From positions 5,642,001-5,706,000 of the forward strand of contig NC_135260.1 in the NCBI RefSeq assembly GCF_964204865.1: DNA of 64,000 bases. The letters are read 5' to 3'. Below are positions 25,887 to 37,541 of the stretch, in pieces. Each line of letters starts with the position of its first letter. Within the stretch, counting starts at the first letter, position 1. A program made the translations under genes and the position numbers. This stretch comes from Styela clava (Eukaryota > Chordata > Ascidiacea > Stolidobranchia > Styelidae). Below the pieces are notes generated by a model. The model worked only from the letters and a program-made list of their open reading frames with translations. It did not search any database and was not told the origin of the DNA.

Positions 25887-27255
25887 ATGAGGAAACATTC
25901 AAAACTCTTCAATAGCAAATGGTTGTTTATGCAGATAGTTGGTGAGATCCCACTTACATAAATAGTTCCAAATCAAGAAATAAATGTACATTTGTTACCC
26001 AAAAACATAGTAGCCTGATGAATTCTCATCCAAAGTCATTCATGAAATAATAATTTTAATATTAGATTTTCATTAATATAAGATTTCTAAATTGTTTAAA
26101 AAGAAGAGTAATGGAGTTTTATACAATATAATTCTCAACCATGTATTAGATTGAGAAAATATCAATTCTATACATATAAACTTGTTTTGGGCTTTATGAG
26201 ACTGATGAAAATTGGATGGATTTCGCAATGTTGTAATTGTAAAAACTTATTTTTTTATAGCACTAAGCATCAGTCTGAATGAAGCGGCATCCTGCACTGA
26301 TTGTTCAAATACAATACTTGGAACAACCACTTCTAAACCAAGTAAATCTTAAACAGCATAAAAAATTCAGTTCAAAAGTAAAACATCCAATCCTGAAATA
26401 AACTTTCCTTTCAAATTACAGCAGCAACAAATGGATGGGAAACAACAACAAAATATCCAGAAGAAATTTCGACAACACTCAAAGCTGAACAGACTGCAAA
26501 GCTGAACGGTCTACAAACGGAAATTTCGACAACACTGAAAGCTGGACCAAATACAAAAGACAAAAGTAATGAAATTTTATTTGTCAAAACAATAGCAATT
26601 ATCCAATACACAATCATAATAAAAACTAAACTTCATAAATTTCAGTTAGTGAAGCTGAGCAGCAAACAACACTATCTGATTCAGACAGAACTGAATCTCA
26701 TTCTACAACTGATTTGGACAAAAACATCACAGTTACCACGGGAACCAATGGAAGTTCTGATTTATTGACAATTGCAATTTCATTGTCAGGAATAGTTGCT
26801 TTTATCTTGGGAGCTTTGTCAATCTTTGTCATACAAAGGTAACAAGTAAAACAACACATAGTAGCAATAATTTCTCCACAATACTTTCACTTTGAATATT
26901 GTTTTGAAAATTCGGTGCCATTTCAAGGTTTCGTTTGAATGTGGTTGAACAATATGCTAATAAATATTTTTATTAATATTTTGAACCCAGGTATTGCAAC
27001 AAAAACAAGAAACCGAAAAAGAAAGATTCAATGGAAATTGGAAGCATCCAACATCAGCAGCCAACTGTCCATGAACGAACAACATATGAAAACTACACAC
27101 CAACATCAGATGAAAGTGGATATGAAGTTCCGATTCAAGTTGATAACAAGAATGAACAAAGTGGATATGAAGTTCCGATTCCAGTTGATAACAAGAATGA
27201 ACAACAATATGAGGTTGTGAGAAGCGGAGCAGAATACCAATATGAAAATGCGTGA
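25887..27255 (+). CDS. G5: ectodomain-less family member with two tail repeats (type II stalk)
   Basis: Exons 25887-25941, 26261-26341, 26422-26565, 26646-26838 and 26991-27255 join to 738 nt (245 aa). It is a near-identical copy of G3 at an offset of 10,634 bases and shares its in-frame loss of the CUB-like domain. Outside the tail repeats I count seven coding substitutions against G3, six of them changing the amino acid: P to T in exon 2, T to A and E to G in the first stalk exon, and E to G, P to S and R to Q in the second. The tail has two SGYEVP repeats rather than five, then QYEVV and YQYENA. It has an intact frame and acceptable splice sites. It could be functional or a recent duplicate of a non-functional copy. 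Confidence 0.7.
27115..27204 (+). repeat. Two 45-nt tail repeats in G5
   Basis: Two in-frame copies of the 15-residue YEVP module. The flanking tail sequence is the same as in G3, which has five. Confidence 0.95.
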
Positions 27256-30200
27256 ATGAGTGAAATAAATTCATCCAAACCTTTTGAATTGAAAAACTCG
27301 TGTTTTTTAGAAAAAAACACAAGTTATGGATTTCTCTCATGAAGAACTAAAATATTTATTTGTATTGAAGTCCAATTCATTTTGACTTCTGACTGCAGCA
27401 ATGACAAATTGTGGAAGATTTTATAATTTGTGTTGAATTTTTTTTAATCAGGTCATTGTTTTATTAGAATTCTTCACATAATATATGAAGGATAGGGTTT
27501 TGAACTAAATATGAGTAGTAAGTATATTAATATATTTGAGTGTCCATAAAAAGCAATAATCTGAGAGGGATTGTCTGTACCCCTTCTTGTCATATTTTCG
27601 CTTGTCATTAGATGAAAGTGTGCTCATAATGAATGAAAATGAACGATTATGTTTCTGAATATCTTGAAAAATTTGATCACTATTTAGCTCTTTAAGCTTC
27701 GCTGAACTAATAATGGGTTATAAAGTCATGCTAACAATTGAGTTAAAAAAGCTAACATTGAGACATCAAAAATTATGAGCAAAAGGCGTAACTACTGAAT
27801 TTAGGAAACTATGATAGTTCCACTCTGTACAGGTTCCACTTTTAACAACAATTTTTTGGCTAAAACATTTTAGTACGCACTTCAGCGTTTGAAATGAACT
27901 TCCTCCTACGTGTCCTAGCTGTATTCCTAATAGCGTTGTGCTCAATTATTTCAAGTCATTATCTACTAGAAACACTGTCCCTTAGAATGTCATTTGACAC
28001 TTACAAAAAATAGTCTTTTTAGTAAGCAGTTCAGTTTTTTTCAGTCTTTCAAACTTCTAGAGCTTGAGACCATTCTTTGATTAAATTTTGGAGAAATATT
28101 CATTGCCTACTATAATTATTTCTACACCCATGCATTAATAATCTTGTGTGTTGACTTCTGATAGAAGTAAAAAAAAAAACAGAAAATAATTTCATATCAT
28201 GGCAAAGAGAAAAACAAATAATACATGCTTAAATTGGTGAAATTGATAATTTTTCAAGTGAAACTATCCCAACAATATAATTTTCAACCATGTATGAGAT
28301 TGAGAAAATATCAATTCTATACATATAAACATGTTTTTGGCTTTATAAGACTGATAAAATATGGATAACTTTTTTTGTTAATTCAAATACAGTAGACGAA
28401 ATATAATTATTTTCGAATCGATTTGAATACCGGTAATTGATTTTGGACATTCCAGGGAACCTACCACATTCAAACTAATATTTGCGACTGTTTCTGCATG
28501 TCTTTTTAAAATATCTTAGTGTTTTATTTTGTTCAAACCATAATCAGTTTGCTATTGTTTAAATATAACATAAATAGGTTTAAAACTGAACTTCAAATGA
28601 AATTTGAAAATGACTGAAAAAGTTTAGTTGCAGCAGATAAGATGCAAAATCCATTGACAGTAACCAGTAATGCTAACCAGTTTACTGATCTCATAAAATT
28701 CTGTGAGACGGTTTTATAGAACCGGTGCGAACCGGCTGAATTCCACCACTGAGTGAGTGTGCATGAGTAGGGACAAATGGACCAATTAATTTTTGCTTGA
28801 GATGTCAAGATGACTAGCGGTGTGTTTTTAAGACAACAACAGCCTACTCACAATAAAACTAACTCAAAAGTGAAATTACAAACAAACACTCAAGAACCAC
28901 TTGATAATTAATTAATTAATTACTGTTGAGTAGAAGTTTAATTTACAACCATTTCTTATTTATGAACATCTAATAACTGACAAATATTCGGTATTTTTTA
29001 CAAGTATTTTAATAGCATTAAATTTGAAAATAATTCTACATTCTAAGAATGACTCACCTGATTTCTGATTTCTGTTTTGTTTCCTTTTTCAACTTCCTAT
29101 TCTAACAATTATGTTGTCACACAGATTCTGTAAAATGAATAAAATTAATCATACATTCATGTCTAATAAATTTTGGCAGTTTCCAAGAAGCAAAAGTCTG
29201 GTTAGTAAAGAATATTTATACAATGTAAGATGGAAGGGTATATTCCAAGAAATCTTTCACTTCTATAAAGGCTCAGCACAAAAGAATAAATAAAAAAGTG
29301 AATTTTGGAAATTTACTTGGGAAGTGAGAGTTATTAGTGGCTGAAATCACGAATCATAATAAAACACTATGACTCTAATCTAAACCTTATCTAATCAAAT
29401 ATACAAAACTGCTGAAATGGAAAAAGCATAACCGATCTAGTTTCCAACTTCACCAACTCCTCATTGTCAGTTTACAATAAATAAATAATAATTTGACCTC
29501 AATAGATAAATAATCTACTATTTATGGTGACTCTGGATATATCTCCAACTCAATATAAAAGACACATGAATTCATTGCTTCATCAAACTACATTACTAAA
29601 ATTTAAACTAATAATCTGATAAGCGAAAAATAATTGTTAATATTACTGAAAAAAATTCATCTCGCAATGTACGAATATCTGAAGATGGCATACTTCCTGA
29701 TTGTCGGTTGACATTCTGACACTTTCTTCACCTATGAGTGATAATTCAACTTCCTATATACCAGAATCAACGATGCTCATGGTACATAACACAATAAATA
29801 TCTATAATCAGCAGTATTTGATGAAACAATCATCAGTGAGCATTGCTAATAATTTTAGTAGAGGGAAACTAGTTTGAATTAATTTTCTAGGATTTATAGG
29901 TTTAGACATTATTAGTAGACTGAAATAAAAGAACATTCATTTACGAGATTATTTCTGTAATGTTTCATCTGACCAAAGACAGACTTCCTTAGACAAGGAG
30001 TTTACAACAATCAGGACTCTTGAATTGCATATTATAGTCATGTTCATTCCTTCTACAGCATCATTGCAATATACGCATACGGATCCACAAGCATAGAGGG
30101 CATAGAAGAAGGATGGGAGTCTCGCGTAACCTAGCACACAATTTACACACAATTTACAAGATGTCGCAATAATACCGAAATGACATTTTCAAGTTTTGTT

Positions 30201-30363
30201 TGACTAAAACTCTATCATAATACGGTTTCCAGCAATGTGACTAAGAATGAAATATCACTTAAACTTTACAGTAGGTTTGACATCTCAAATGCTTTCTTTC
30301 AAAATGGCCAACAAGAGTATTTTATTATTTCAGAACAGGACCCAGTCCAATAGTTGTGTAATC
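27256..30363. other. Spacer between G5 and G6
   Basis: It continues the G3/G5 duplication until about 28577, where 145 bases present at 18075-18220 are missing. It then follows the spacer pattern of the window start. No gene is supported. Confidence 0.55.
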
Positions 30364-30575
30364 AGTACTCCCGTAGTATGTACCAGGTTGGGGTTAAGCC
30401 ATAATTATATTCAGATTTTCCTTTTTTTAGTTCTATTACGGGTTTGGGGACTGTCTGCGTTAGCCAAGTGAGTATACCTACTGTCCATAGGTTTCAGTTC
30501 CTTTACACAACTTGATGTAAAGTAGGCGAACAAAATTAGTTACCTCCATATTGGTACACACACTTCTGGAGCGCA
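30364..30575 (+). mobile_element. GGTACTCC-type MITE, copy 6
   Basis: Upstream of G6, flanked by TGTAATC and GAGTAATC (imperfect). Confidence 0.65.
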
Positions 30576-30911
30576 GAGTAATCTATAGATATATCAATGA
30601 GTAAGTATATTAGCAATTCCAAATCATACACATGAACCACTAGAAACTAATCTGTTTGAGGAATGTTTGACCTATGAATCGAATGTTTCAAATTGTAACA
30701 TAGTAATTATTACACTTCTATACAAATGACAAACATTACAAAATGCCAAGATAATACATGACACAAGTAGATCCTCGCTATGTTGTAATGGTATTTCACC
30801 CACATCGTTAATTATAATAATAAATATAAGTCAGTAATCATCAGCCTACGTAGTAGCAACCAGAGAGAGGTGTTTCATGGTCACCAACCATTAACAAGGA
30901 GAGATTCTGAA

Positions 30912-30918
30912 TATAAAT
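30912..30918 (+). promoter_or_regulatory. Candidate TATA box of G6
   Basis: TATAAAT about 150 bases before the G6 start codon. Confidence 0.4.
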
Positions 30919-31065
30919 CAGATGGTTGTTACATTAAGTGATGAGACGTGTCTTGTATTTTGTCAGTTGGATTTTTGTCTCTATGTCAGTACTGTGTAAT
31001 GAATCAAGTGATTGAAAATACAAAGCAAAGAGAAGTTTAAAGAAGTTGCTGAAGATAAACTCAAC

Positions 31066-32371
31066 ATGTGGAAATATTCAAAACATATCAATTGCAAATG
31101 CTTGTTTATGCAGATAATTGGTGAGAAACTGAGATCTTACTTGAGAAGTCGACATTTTTTAACTAAAAACATAATAACCTAATGAATTCTCATACAAATT
31201 TAAGCATAAAATATTGATTTTAATATGAGATTTTTATTATTAATATCAGATTGCTCAATAGTTTAAAAACAATAATAATGGAGTTTTACACATTATACCT
31301 TTTATTAAACCCCGAAATAAGATTGAAAAAATATCAATTCCAGGTACTCCTGTAGTATGTGAACCAAGATGGCAGACACCGGAACGTAGTATGTGTATCA
31401 GGTTAGAGTTAGGCCATAATTTCATCTATTGTATTTGAGCTATTGCGTCTATATAAAGGTGTTATGTGATATTGTGTCGATATAATGTGATGTTTTTATT
31501 AATACAAAAAAAACAAAAATTTCAGGTACAAATACTATGGGAGTCACTTGGCTAGTCCCCGAACTCGAAATAGAACTAAAATGGGAAAATTGGAATAAAA
31601 TTATGTCTTAACCCTAACCTGGTACACATACAACATTCCGAGGCCCGCCGTCTTGGTTCACATACTACGGGAGTACCCAATTATATAGGTATGAATACCA
31701 TTACCGTATATATAACTTATAAGTGTGTTTTTGGAAATATAAGCCTGCAAGAAAATTTGAAGGATTTTTAAATGTTATTGTGAAACATTTTATAGCACTC
31801 AGCATCAGTCTGAATGAAGCAGCAATATGCACTGATTGTTCAAATACAATACTCAGAACAGAGAGTGTGAATATCACATATGGACCAAGTAATGAGTACA
31901 GCTGCAACTGTGATTGGACAATACCAGAAGATATGGACACAGATCATGAAACTGCTGTTGTTCTGTTGTTACAAAATTTTTCATTACCGAGGACAACTAG
32001 TAGCAGTACTACACACTGCTCTGGGAGAATCAGATTTCCAAGTAAGTGTTCAGTACAATACAAGTATAAAGTAATTAAAAACAAATGATGCTTCACTTGT
32101 TAGAGCAATATAATTGTTCTACAAGTATCAAATGGTCTGGGACATTTGCAATTAACTCAACAATACTAATGTAATTTATGCAGGCACTGATGGATACAAA
32201 TGTGAATTTGCAAGCAACTACTGTCTTGTATTCGAAACTACATCAACCACTTGCAACATCAACAAAATCAGAGAGAAAATTCCAGTTGCAAATCACACCT
32301 GTGATTCAATCATTCCATGGGATAAAGCTGGAGGAATCCCATATAAGATACAATACTATGCAGGAAACTGA
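31066..32371 (+). pseudogene. G6: family member truncated inside the ectodomain
   Basis: Exons 31066-31120, 31796-32041 and 32184-32371 join in frame to a TGA (489 nt, 162 aa). The signal peptide is MWKYSKHINCKCLFMQIIA. Exon 2 and most of exon 3 are intact, with cysteines in place through HTCDSIIPW. Exon 3 stops at YAGN; the last YFTIQY segment, stalk, helix and tail are absent. Immediately after the break the sequence matches 60733 onward, the spacer before G11, so an unequal recombination joined exon 3 to another unit's upstream spacer. Exons 2 and 3 and the intron between them are closest to G10. Intron 1 contains a foldback MITE. It would encode a secreted fragment with an incomplete domain; a pseudogene is most likely. 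Confidence 0.7.
31343..31677. mobile_element. Foldback MITE in G6 intron 1
   Basis: About 335 bp with long inverted arms of roughly 80 bases each: GGTACTCCTGTAGTATGTG at the left end and its near complement at the right. Flanks are CAATTCCA and CAATTATA (6 of 8 match). It is related to the GGTACTCC MITEs, but both ends look like the left arm, so it is a symmetric derivative. Confidence 0.75.
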
Positions 32372-33287
32372 GTACATTTTAAATGTAAACGTATTATTCA
32401 TAAATAATTGTTAATATCAAAAAAATAAGGAAAAATGTCTTGCAATGTAAGAATATCTGAAGATATACTTCTTGATAGTCAGTTGACATTTTGACACTTT
32501 ATTCACCAATAAGTCACAATTCAACTCCTTATAAACCAGAAACAATAAAATGAAACAAATATCATAAAAATTTCATGAATAGATTTACTTCCTTTAGGAA
32601 GGTTTCCAGTAAATTAATCATTTGACAGTTTCTTTACATACGAGAAGTAATTCAACATTTTGTATATCATCATCGGTTGTGGTTTACGTGGTATACTGAA
32701 AGATCACTATAGTCAGCACTAGATAAGAGGTTAATACTCAGCATCAGTAGAGTTCTGAGCTGCCAGGAATTGGAAGAAAGTATGAAAGGTTCAAGATTCA
32801 TCATAATGATAAACCATCAACCAATAGCAACTAAACTGTGTCAAAATTAGTAAGAACTAGTTGGTCTATGACTCAAAAGTCAGATTTATAGCAGCGAAAT
32901 TGCTATGATCCTATTAGAATGACAAACATTACAAAATGCCAAGATAATACATGACACAAGCAGATTATCACAATGTTGTAATAATATTTCGCCCACATTC
33001 TCAATTATAATAATGAATATAACTAATTGCAATAATAAGTAATTGCAAATCAGTAATCATCATTACGTAGTAGCAACCAGCGAGAGGTGTTTCATAGTCA
33101 CTGATTTACATTAACAAGGAGAGATTCTGAAAATAAATCAGAAGCTTGTTACATCAAGTGTTGAGACAGGTCTTGTATTTTGTCAGTTGGATTTGTCTTT
33201 ATCTATGTTACTACTGTGTAATGAATTGAGTGATTGAAGAAACAAAGCAAAGAGGAGTTTGAAGAAGTTGCTGAAGATAAACTCAAC
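32372..33287. other. Short spacer between G6 and G7
   Basis: This 0.9 kb spacer parallels 60733-61613 before G11 almost throughout. It contains the conserved promoter block, but the TATA position reads AAATAAAT instead of TATAAAT. No gene is supported. Confidence 0.6.
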
Positions 33288-35085
33288 ATGTGGAAACATT
33301 CAAAACTCTTCAAATGCAAGTGGTTGTTTATGCAGATAATTGGTGAGATCTTACTTACATTAAGTTTAGTTACACATTCTGCTGTTACACAACCAACTGT
33401 GATGGGCATTATTAGTTGTTATTCGAAAGTTTCAAATTATTTACAATTACAGTACCGGTAATTTCAAATTGTCTTATCAAATTATAATAAGCAACTTCTT
33501 TAAATTCAAATCGCGAGAAAGGAGGTTATTTAACTTTTGTTTTCAAAACATATTTCACATCCAGATTCAATATAAAAAATTATATAATTTCAACTACCTC
33601 GACTTTTAAATACCTCGAACGTTAAAAATAGGAATAATTAAGTTTTATACAATTATTCATGGATTTAAGAATCTGTAATACAATTGAAAAAGGATTATAA
33701 AATATATTTGATTTATAAATGTGTTTTAAAATTCGTAGTTATTCCAATTAAAAAAAAGTTATATTGTGAATGAATAACTTAATTTCTTTTTAGCATTTAG
33801 TATTGGTCTGAATGAAGCAGTACGATGCACTGATTGTTCACCTAAAATACTTGAAACAGAGAGCAAGAATATCACATATGGACCAGGTAATGAATACAAC
33901 TGCAATTGTGATTGGACAATACCAACAAGTATGGACACAGATCATGAAACTGCAGTTGTTCTGTTGTTACAAAATGTTTCACTGCCAAGAACAACTGGTA
34001 TTGGAAGTACAGACTGCTCTGGAGAAATCAGATTCCCAAGTAAGTACAATACTCGAATATGCTAGATCCATTAAATACTAAATCACAATTATTGGTCGAG
34101 AGACATAGCTGCAGTCAGGATTTTCCAAAAGGGAGTGTTCAAAATCAATAATAACCATGTAGAGCTGACGAAAACGATAGGCAGTTTTAACAAAAGTATG
34201 CATGTAAATTCGTACACAATAACAGCTGGTACTCTTCTGGTTATCCTGTAATTTTTAAAAGGGGGAGGGCGTTGAACCTGAAACACCCATCTGACTGCGC
34301 TACTGTCTACAAATATCAGATTTCCTGGTACCACTAATAATTTATTCAAGAATACTAATGTGCTTTTTACAGGCACTGATGGATACAAATGTGAATTTGT
34401 AAGCAACTACTGCTTTGTATTTGCAACTACATCAACCACTTGCAACATCAGCAAAATCAGAAAGAAAATTTCAGTTGCAAATCACACCTGTGATTCAATC
34501 ATTCCATGGAATACAGTTGGAGGAAGCCCATACAAGATACAATACTATGCAGGAAACCATGCTGGTTACACAAAATACTTCACAATACAATACCTTGTGG
34601 TGGACTGCAGATCTCCAACAGCCACTTTTAAACCAAGTATCATTAAGTCATAAATAGCAAAGAAACTTTTAGTTCAGCAGTAAAACATCCAAACCTAAAA
34701 ATGAACTTTTTTCTTTCAAATTACAGCAACAACAAATGGATGGGAAACAACAACAAAAAATTCAGAAGAAATTTCAACAACACTGAAAGCTGAACAAATT
34801 TCAAAGGACAAAAGTAATAAAAGTTTATTTATCAAAACAATAGCAATAATCCAATACACAATGACATTAAATTTAAACTTATTATAAATTCCAGTTACCA
34901 AAGCTGCGCAGCAAACAACAATATCGGATTCAGACAGAACTGTATCTCATTCTACAACTGATTTGGACAAAAACGCCACCGTTACCACGGTAACCAATGG
35001 AAGTTCTGCTTCACTGATGATCGGAATTCCAGTGTCAGGAATAGTTGGTTTTATCTTTGCAGCTTTGTCAATGTTTTTCATATAA
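33288..35085 (+). CDS. G7: tail-less CUB-like membrane protein (type II stalk)
   Basis: Exons 33288-33342, 33794-34039, 34373-34636, 34727-34813 and 34895-35085 join to 843 nt (280 aa). The ectodomain is complete (CTDCSPKI, CNCDW, DCSGE, then five cysteines through VVDCR). The two-exon stalk is type II (TNGWETTTKNSEE; TKAAQQTTISDSDRT) and leads to helix SLMIGIPVSGIVGFIFAALS. The frame ends at TAA right after SMFFI, where relatives have CGA or CAA followed by the splice donor. The donor itself survives, but I find no tail exon before the next spacer; nested transposons occupy that place. Exon 3 uses an unusual donor, GTATCA. The product would be a membrane-anchored ectodomain with no signalling tail, either a decoy form or an early pseudogene. 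Confidence 0.68.
34106..34302. mobile_element. Small inverted-repeat element in G7 intron 2
   Basis: About 197 bp absent from intron 2 of the other members. The left end reads TAGCTGCAGTCAGG and the reverse complement of the right end reads TAGCGCAGTCAG. No target duplication is clear. Confidence 0.45.
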
Positions 35086-35326
35086 AGGTAACAAGTAAAA
35101 CAACACATAGTAGCAATATTCTCCTCGCAATACTTTCACTTTTTATATTGTTATTGAATATTGCATTGCATTTACAATATTGTTTTAAGAATTAAGTATT
35201 CATATATCCTCACATATAAGCCGAACTATTGTTCTGTTTTACTTTTATTAATATCGATAAGAATTGTTTCAAAATCATTCCAATTCATCCTCACGATCGC
35301 TTATCGTGTATCACTATCGTATAGAA
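35086..35326. other. Remnant of G7 intron 4
   Basis: The first 110 bases follow the intron after the type II membrane exon of G3, G5 and G9. The similarity then fades before the transposon nest begins. No tail exon is present. Confidence 0.55.
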
Positions 35327-35417
35327 CAGGGTGGTCCAAACCCAGGCCCGCCGTTTCATTATCTGTCACTGAGTTTTTTGATGGTTTCAGCATGATCTGG
35401 CTTGATATGTGACAATT

Positions 35418-35620
35418 GGTTCCATTACATTTGAACCCACGTACATTTGAACCCATGACAATTGCACCTGTATGCTATTGCACCTATGGAATTCTTTTTG
35501 TTTCACGGATAGTTAAACCCATACTAACCCTAACCCATGGGTTTTAGCACCCGCATATAGATTGAACCCGTGGATATACGCATGGATTCAAATGTACATG
35601 GGTTCAAATGTACGGTCACC
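35418..35620. mobile_element. Nested MITE with 9-base target duplication
   Basis: 203 bp with terminal inverted repeats built on CATTTGAACCCA. It is flanked on both sides by GTGACAATT (35409-35417 and 35621-35629), a perfect 9-base duplication. Nine bases would fit a Mutator-like element better than hAT. No coding capacity. Confidence 0.75.
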
Positions 35621-35694
35621 GTGACAATTTAATGATCAATGTGTTTGGACAATAAATTGTTTGATTTGTATTGCACTGTTTACCTGTTCCTGAC

Positions 35695-36921
35695 TAGAGA
35701 TGTACCGATACCACTTTTGTCGCCGATACCGATCCGATACCAGCTAAAAATGCCGATACCGATACCGATACGCCGATACTACAAAAAGGCCGATATTACC
35801 GATATACCGATACCGATACTATGTAAATATTACTTAATTAGGTGTGCTGTGTAGGGCAGACGGGTTAAAACAATGGTCTTTGAGCGTTGTTCATAGTACA
35901 CATTATTTCAGATCGAAAAATGATATATATATATCACATAATATGAAATTAATGTTTGGTGTTTGCTTCAACTGATTAAGATAAACTGTAAAGTAACGCT
36001 AGTAATCTCGGTGTTCAATTAGAAAACTCATAAGCCGGGATGTCCAATTTGAATTTAATGTTAATATCGCGACCTTCGAATATCGTTATTCGTGTTTAAG
36101 AGAATATCGAATATCACCCACACATTCTAGAGCCGCCGTCCTACGTTCAAATTAAAAGCATTTTTCAAATATTTTATTTCGTGGCTAATCGTAATCGTCG
36201 ACGCAATAAGTCAAAGCCAGCATGAAAGAATATCATTCAGCACCGACCAAAAGAAGGCCTACCTATAACCGTCGAGGATGTTTTTTTACTTTACTATTTT
36301 ATATTATTATACAATTGCTATCATATATTTTGAGACAGTCTAGGACTCTAGGCGCTCTAGGGCTAGGCGGTCATGTCAATATATCTATAAAGAAATTGTG
36401 TTGTTAAACAAAATTAATATCTGCGTAGAGGGATAATTGTGTCGGAATTTAGTTTATCGATGTCGTCGGACTAAATGACACTCGTACTTGACGACAAACA
36501 GTCAGAATTTATACCCGTGCCAAAAGTCCATGTGCCGTTAATAAGGACCCCAATTCCACTGTATGATTTAAAACTGGGCGCCTAATTGCTTTTTGTTATG
36601 TGCCGTGTTGATATATTTCTTCATAATTACTATGTAATATTAAAAATGTCAATATAAAATTTTGACGGCGAAAATAGCTAAAAATACGTGAATCATATTC
36701 TCTCGCGGGGGTAGGGACATGTATGGCTCATAGCTCACGATCTCTCCAGACAAAAAATAAAATAAAAAGTAGTATTCCAACTTATCTTTTAAAACATTCT
36801 GGACCATATCAAAAAGGTAAATATATCGGAAATATCGGCCTTAATCTAACCGATACCGATACATGGCCGATACCGAAAAAATGGCCGATATTGCCGATAC
36901 CGATACATCGGTACATCTCTA
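35695..36921. mobile_element. Nested hAT element with perfect target duplication
   Basis: 1,227 bp with a perfect 15-base inverted terminus TAGAGATGTACCGAT and many CCGATA-type subterminal motifs at both ends. It is flanked by TTCCTGAC on both sides (35687-35694 and 36922-36929). No transposase frame is recognisable, so it is non-autonomous. Confidence 0.9.
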
Positions 36922-37034
36922 TTCCTGACACTATTGTGGCCCGTGAGGCTGATAACCTTTGGACCACCCGAAGATATAGGTATAGATTATCGTACCAATA
37001 TCGGTATACCCTGAGTAATTGTGAACAAGTAGAT

Positions 37035-37533
37035 CAGGAGTCTGCAACCTTCGGCCCGCGGGCCGGATTATATTACTCGAACTATTAGCCGACTCCTAAT
37101 CTACTTGTTCACTTCACTGAATTATAGTAACAAAACAGCTGTTTCGACGATTGTATTCTTTATGTAACAGAATTTATTGTGAGACACGTGTAAACTAAAT
37201 TATATTATAATCTGAGAAGTATAAAATTCACAATTACCCGTTTAACAAGCCTATAATTTAATTATAATTAGACATATGCCAACAAAACACAGAACAGTTT
37301 ATGCTAATTGCAAAGGATTCAACGGTGCCGAAAATATTCAAATAGAATTTTTCGAGATGCAATGGAATGAGAAAATAAATCTATATTCCATTCCATAGAT
37401 GTATAGAATGCTTGATTTTTAATATAAAAAGCATCATCCGTTCAGTTTTAACTTTCTAAATATATGTGCGGCCCGCCAATGACTTGCAACCCTTAATTTT
37501 GGCCTGCGAGCGACAAAAGGTTGCCGACCCCTG
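37035..37533. mobile_element. hAT MITE with perfect target duplication
   Basis: 499 bp. The left end is CAGGAGTCTGCAACCTTCGG and the right end reads CAGGGGTCGGCAACCTTTTG on the opposite strand, the classic animal hAT terminus. It is flanked by AAGTAGAT on both sides (37027-37034 and 37534-37541). Confidence 0.92.
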
Positions 37534-37541
37534 AAGTAGAT

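Larger units (their letters stand above)
35327..36970. mobile_element. Outer hAT-like element carrying two nested insertions
   Basis: The left end CAGGGTGGTCCAAACCCAGG and the right end, which reads CGGGTGGTCCAAAGG on the opposite strand, form a terminal inverted repeat with GGCCCG just inside. Only about 200 bases are its own; the rest is two later insertions (35418-35620 and 35695-36921). I could not find a convincing target duplication. Confidence 0.6.

Noticed and set aside
35639..35854. A Pro/Ile-rich frame made of IPIPI-type repeats.
   Set aside because: It is a translation of the CCGATA subterminal repeats of the nested hAT element, not a gene.
35161..37088. A possible distant tail exon for G7.
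   Set aside because: I searched for the RYCN...YENY tail between 35086 and 39234 and found none.
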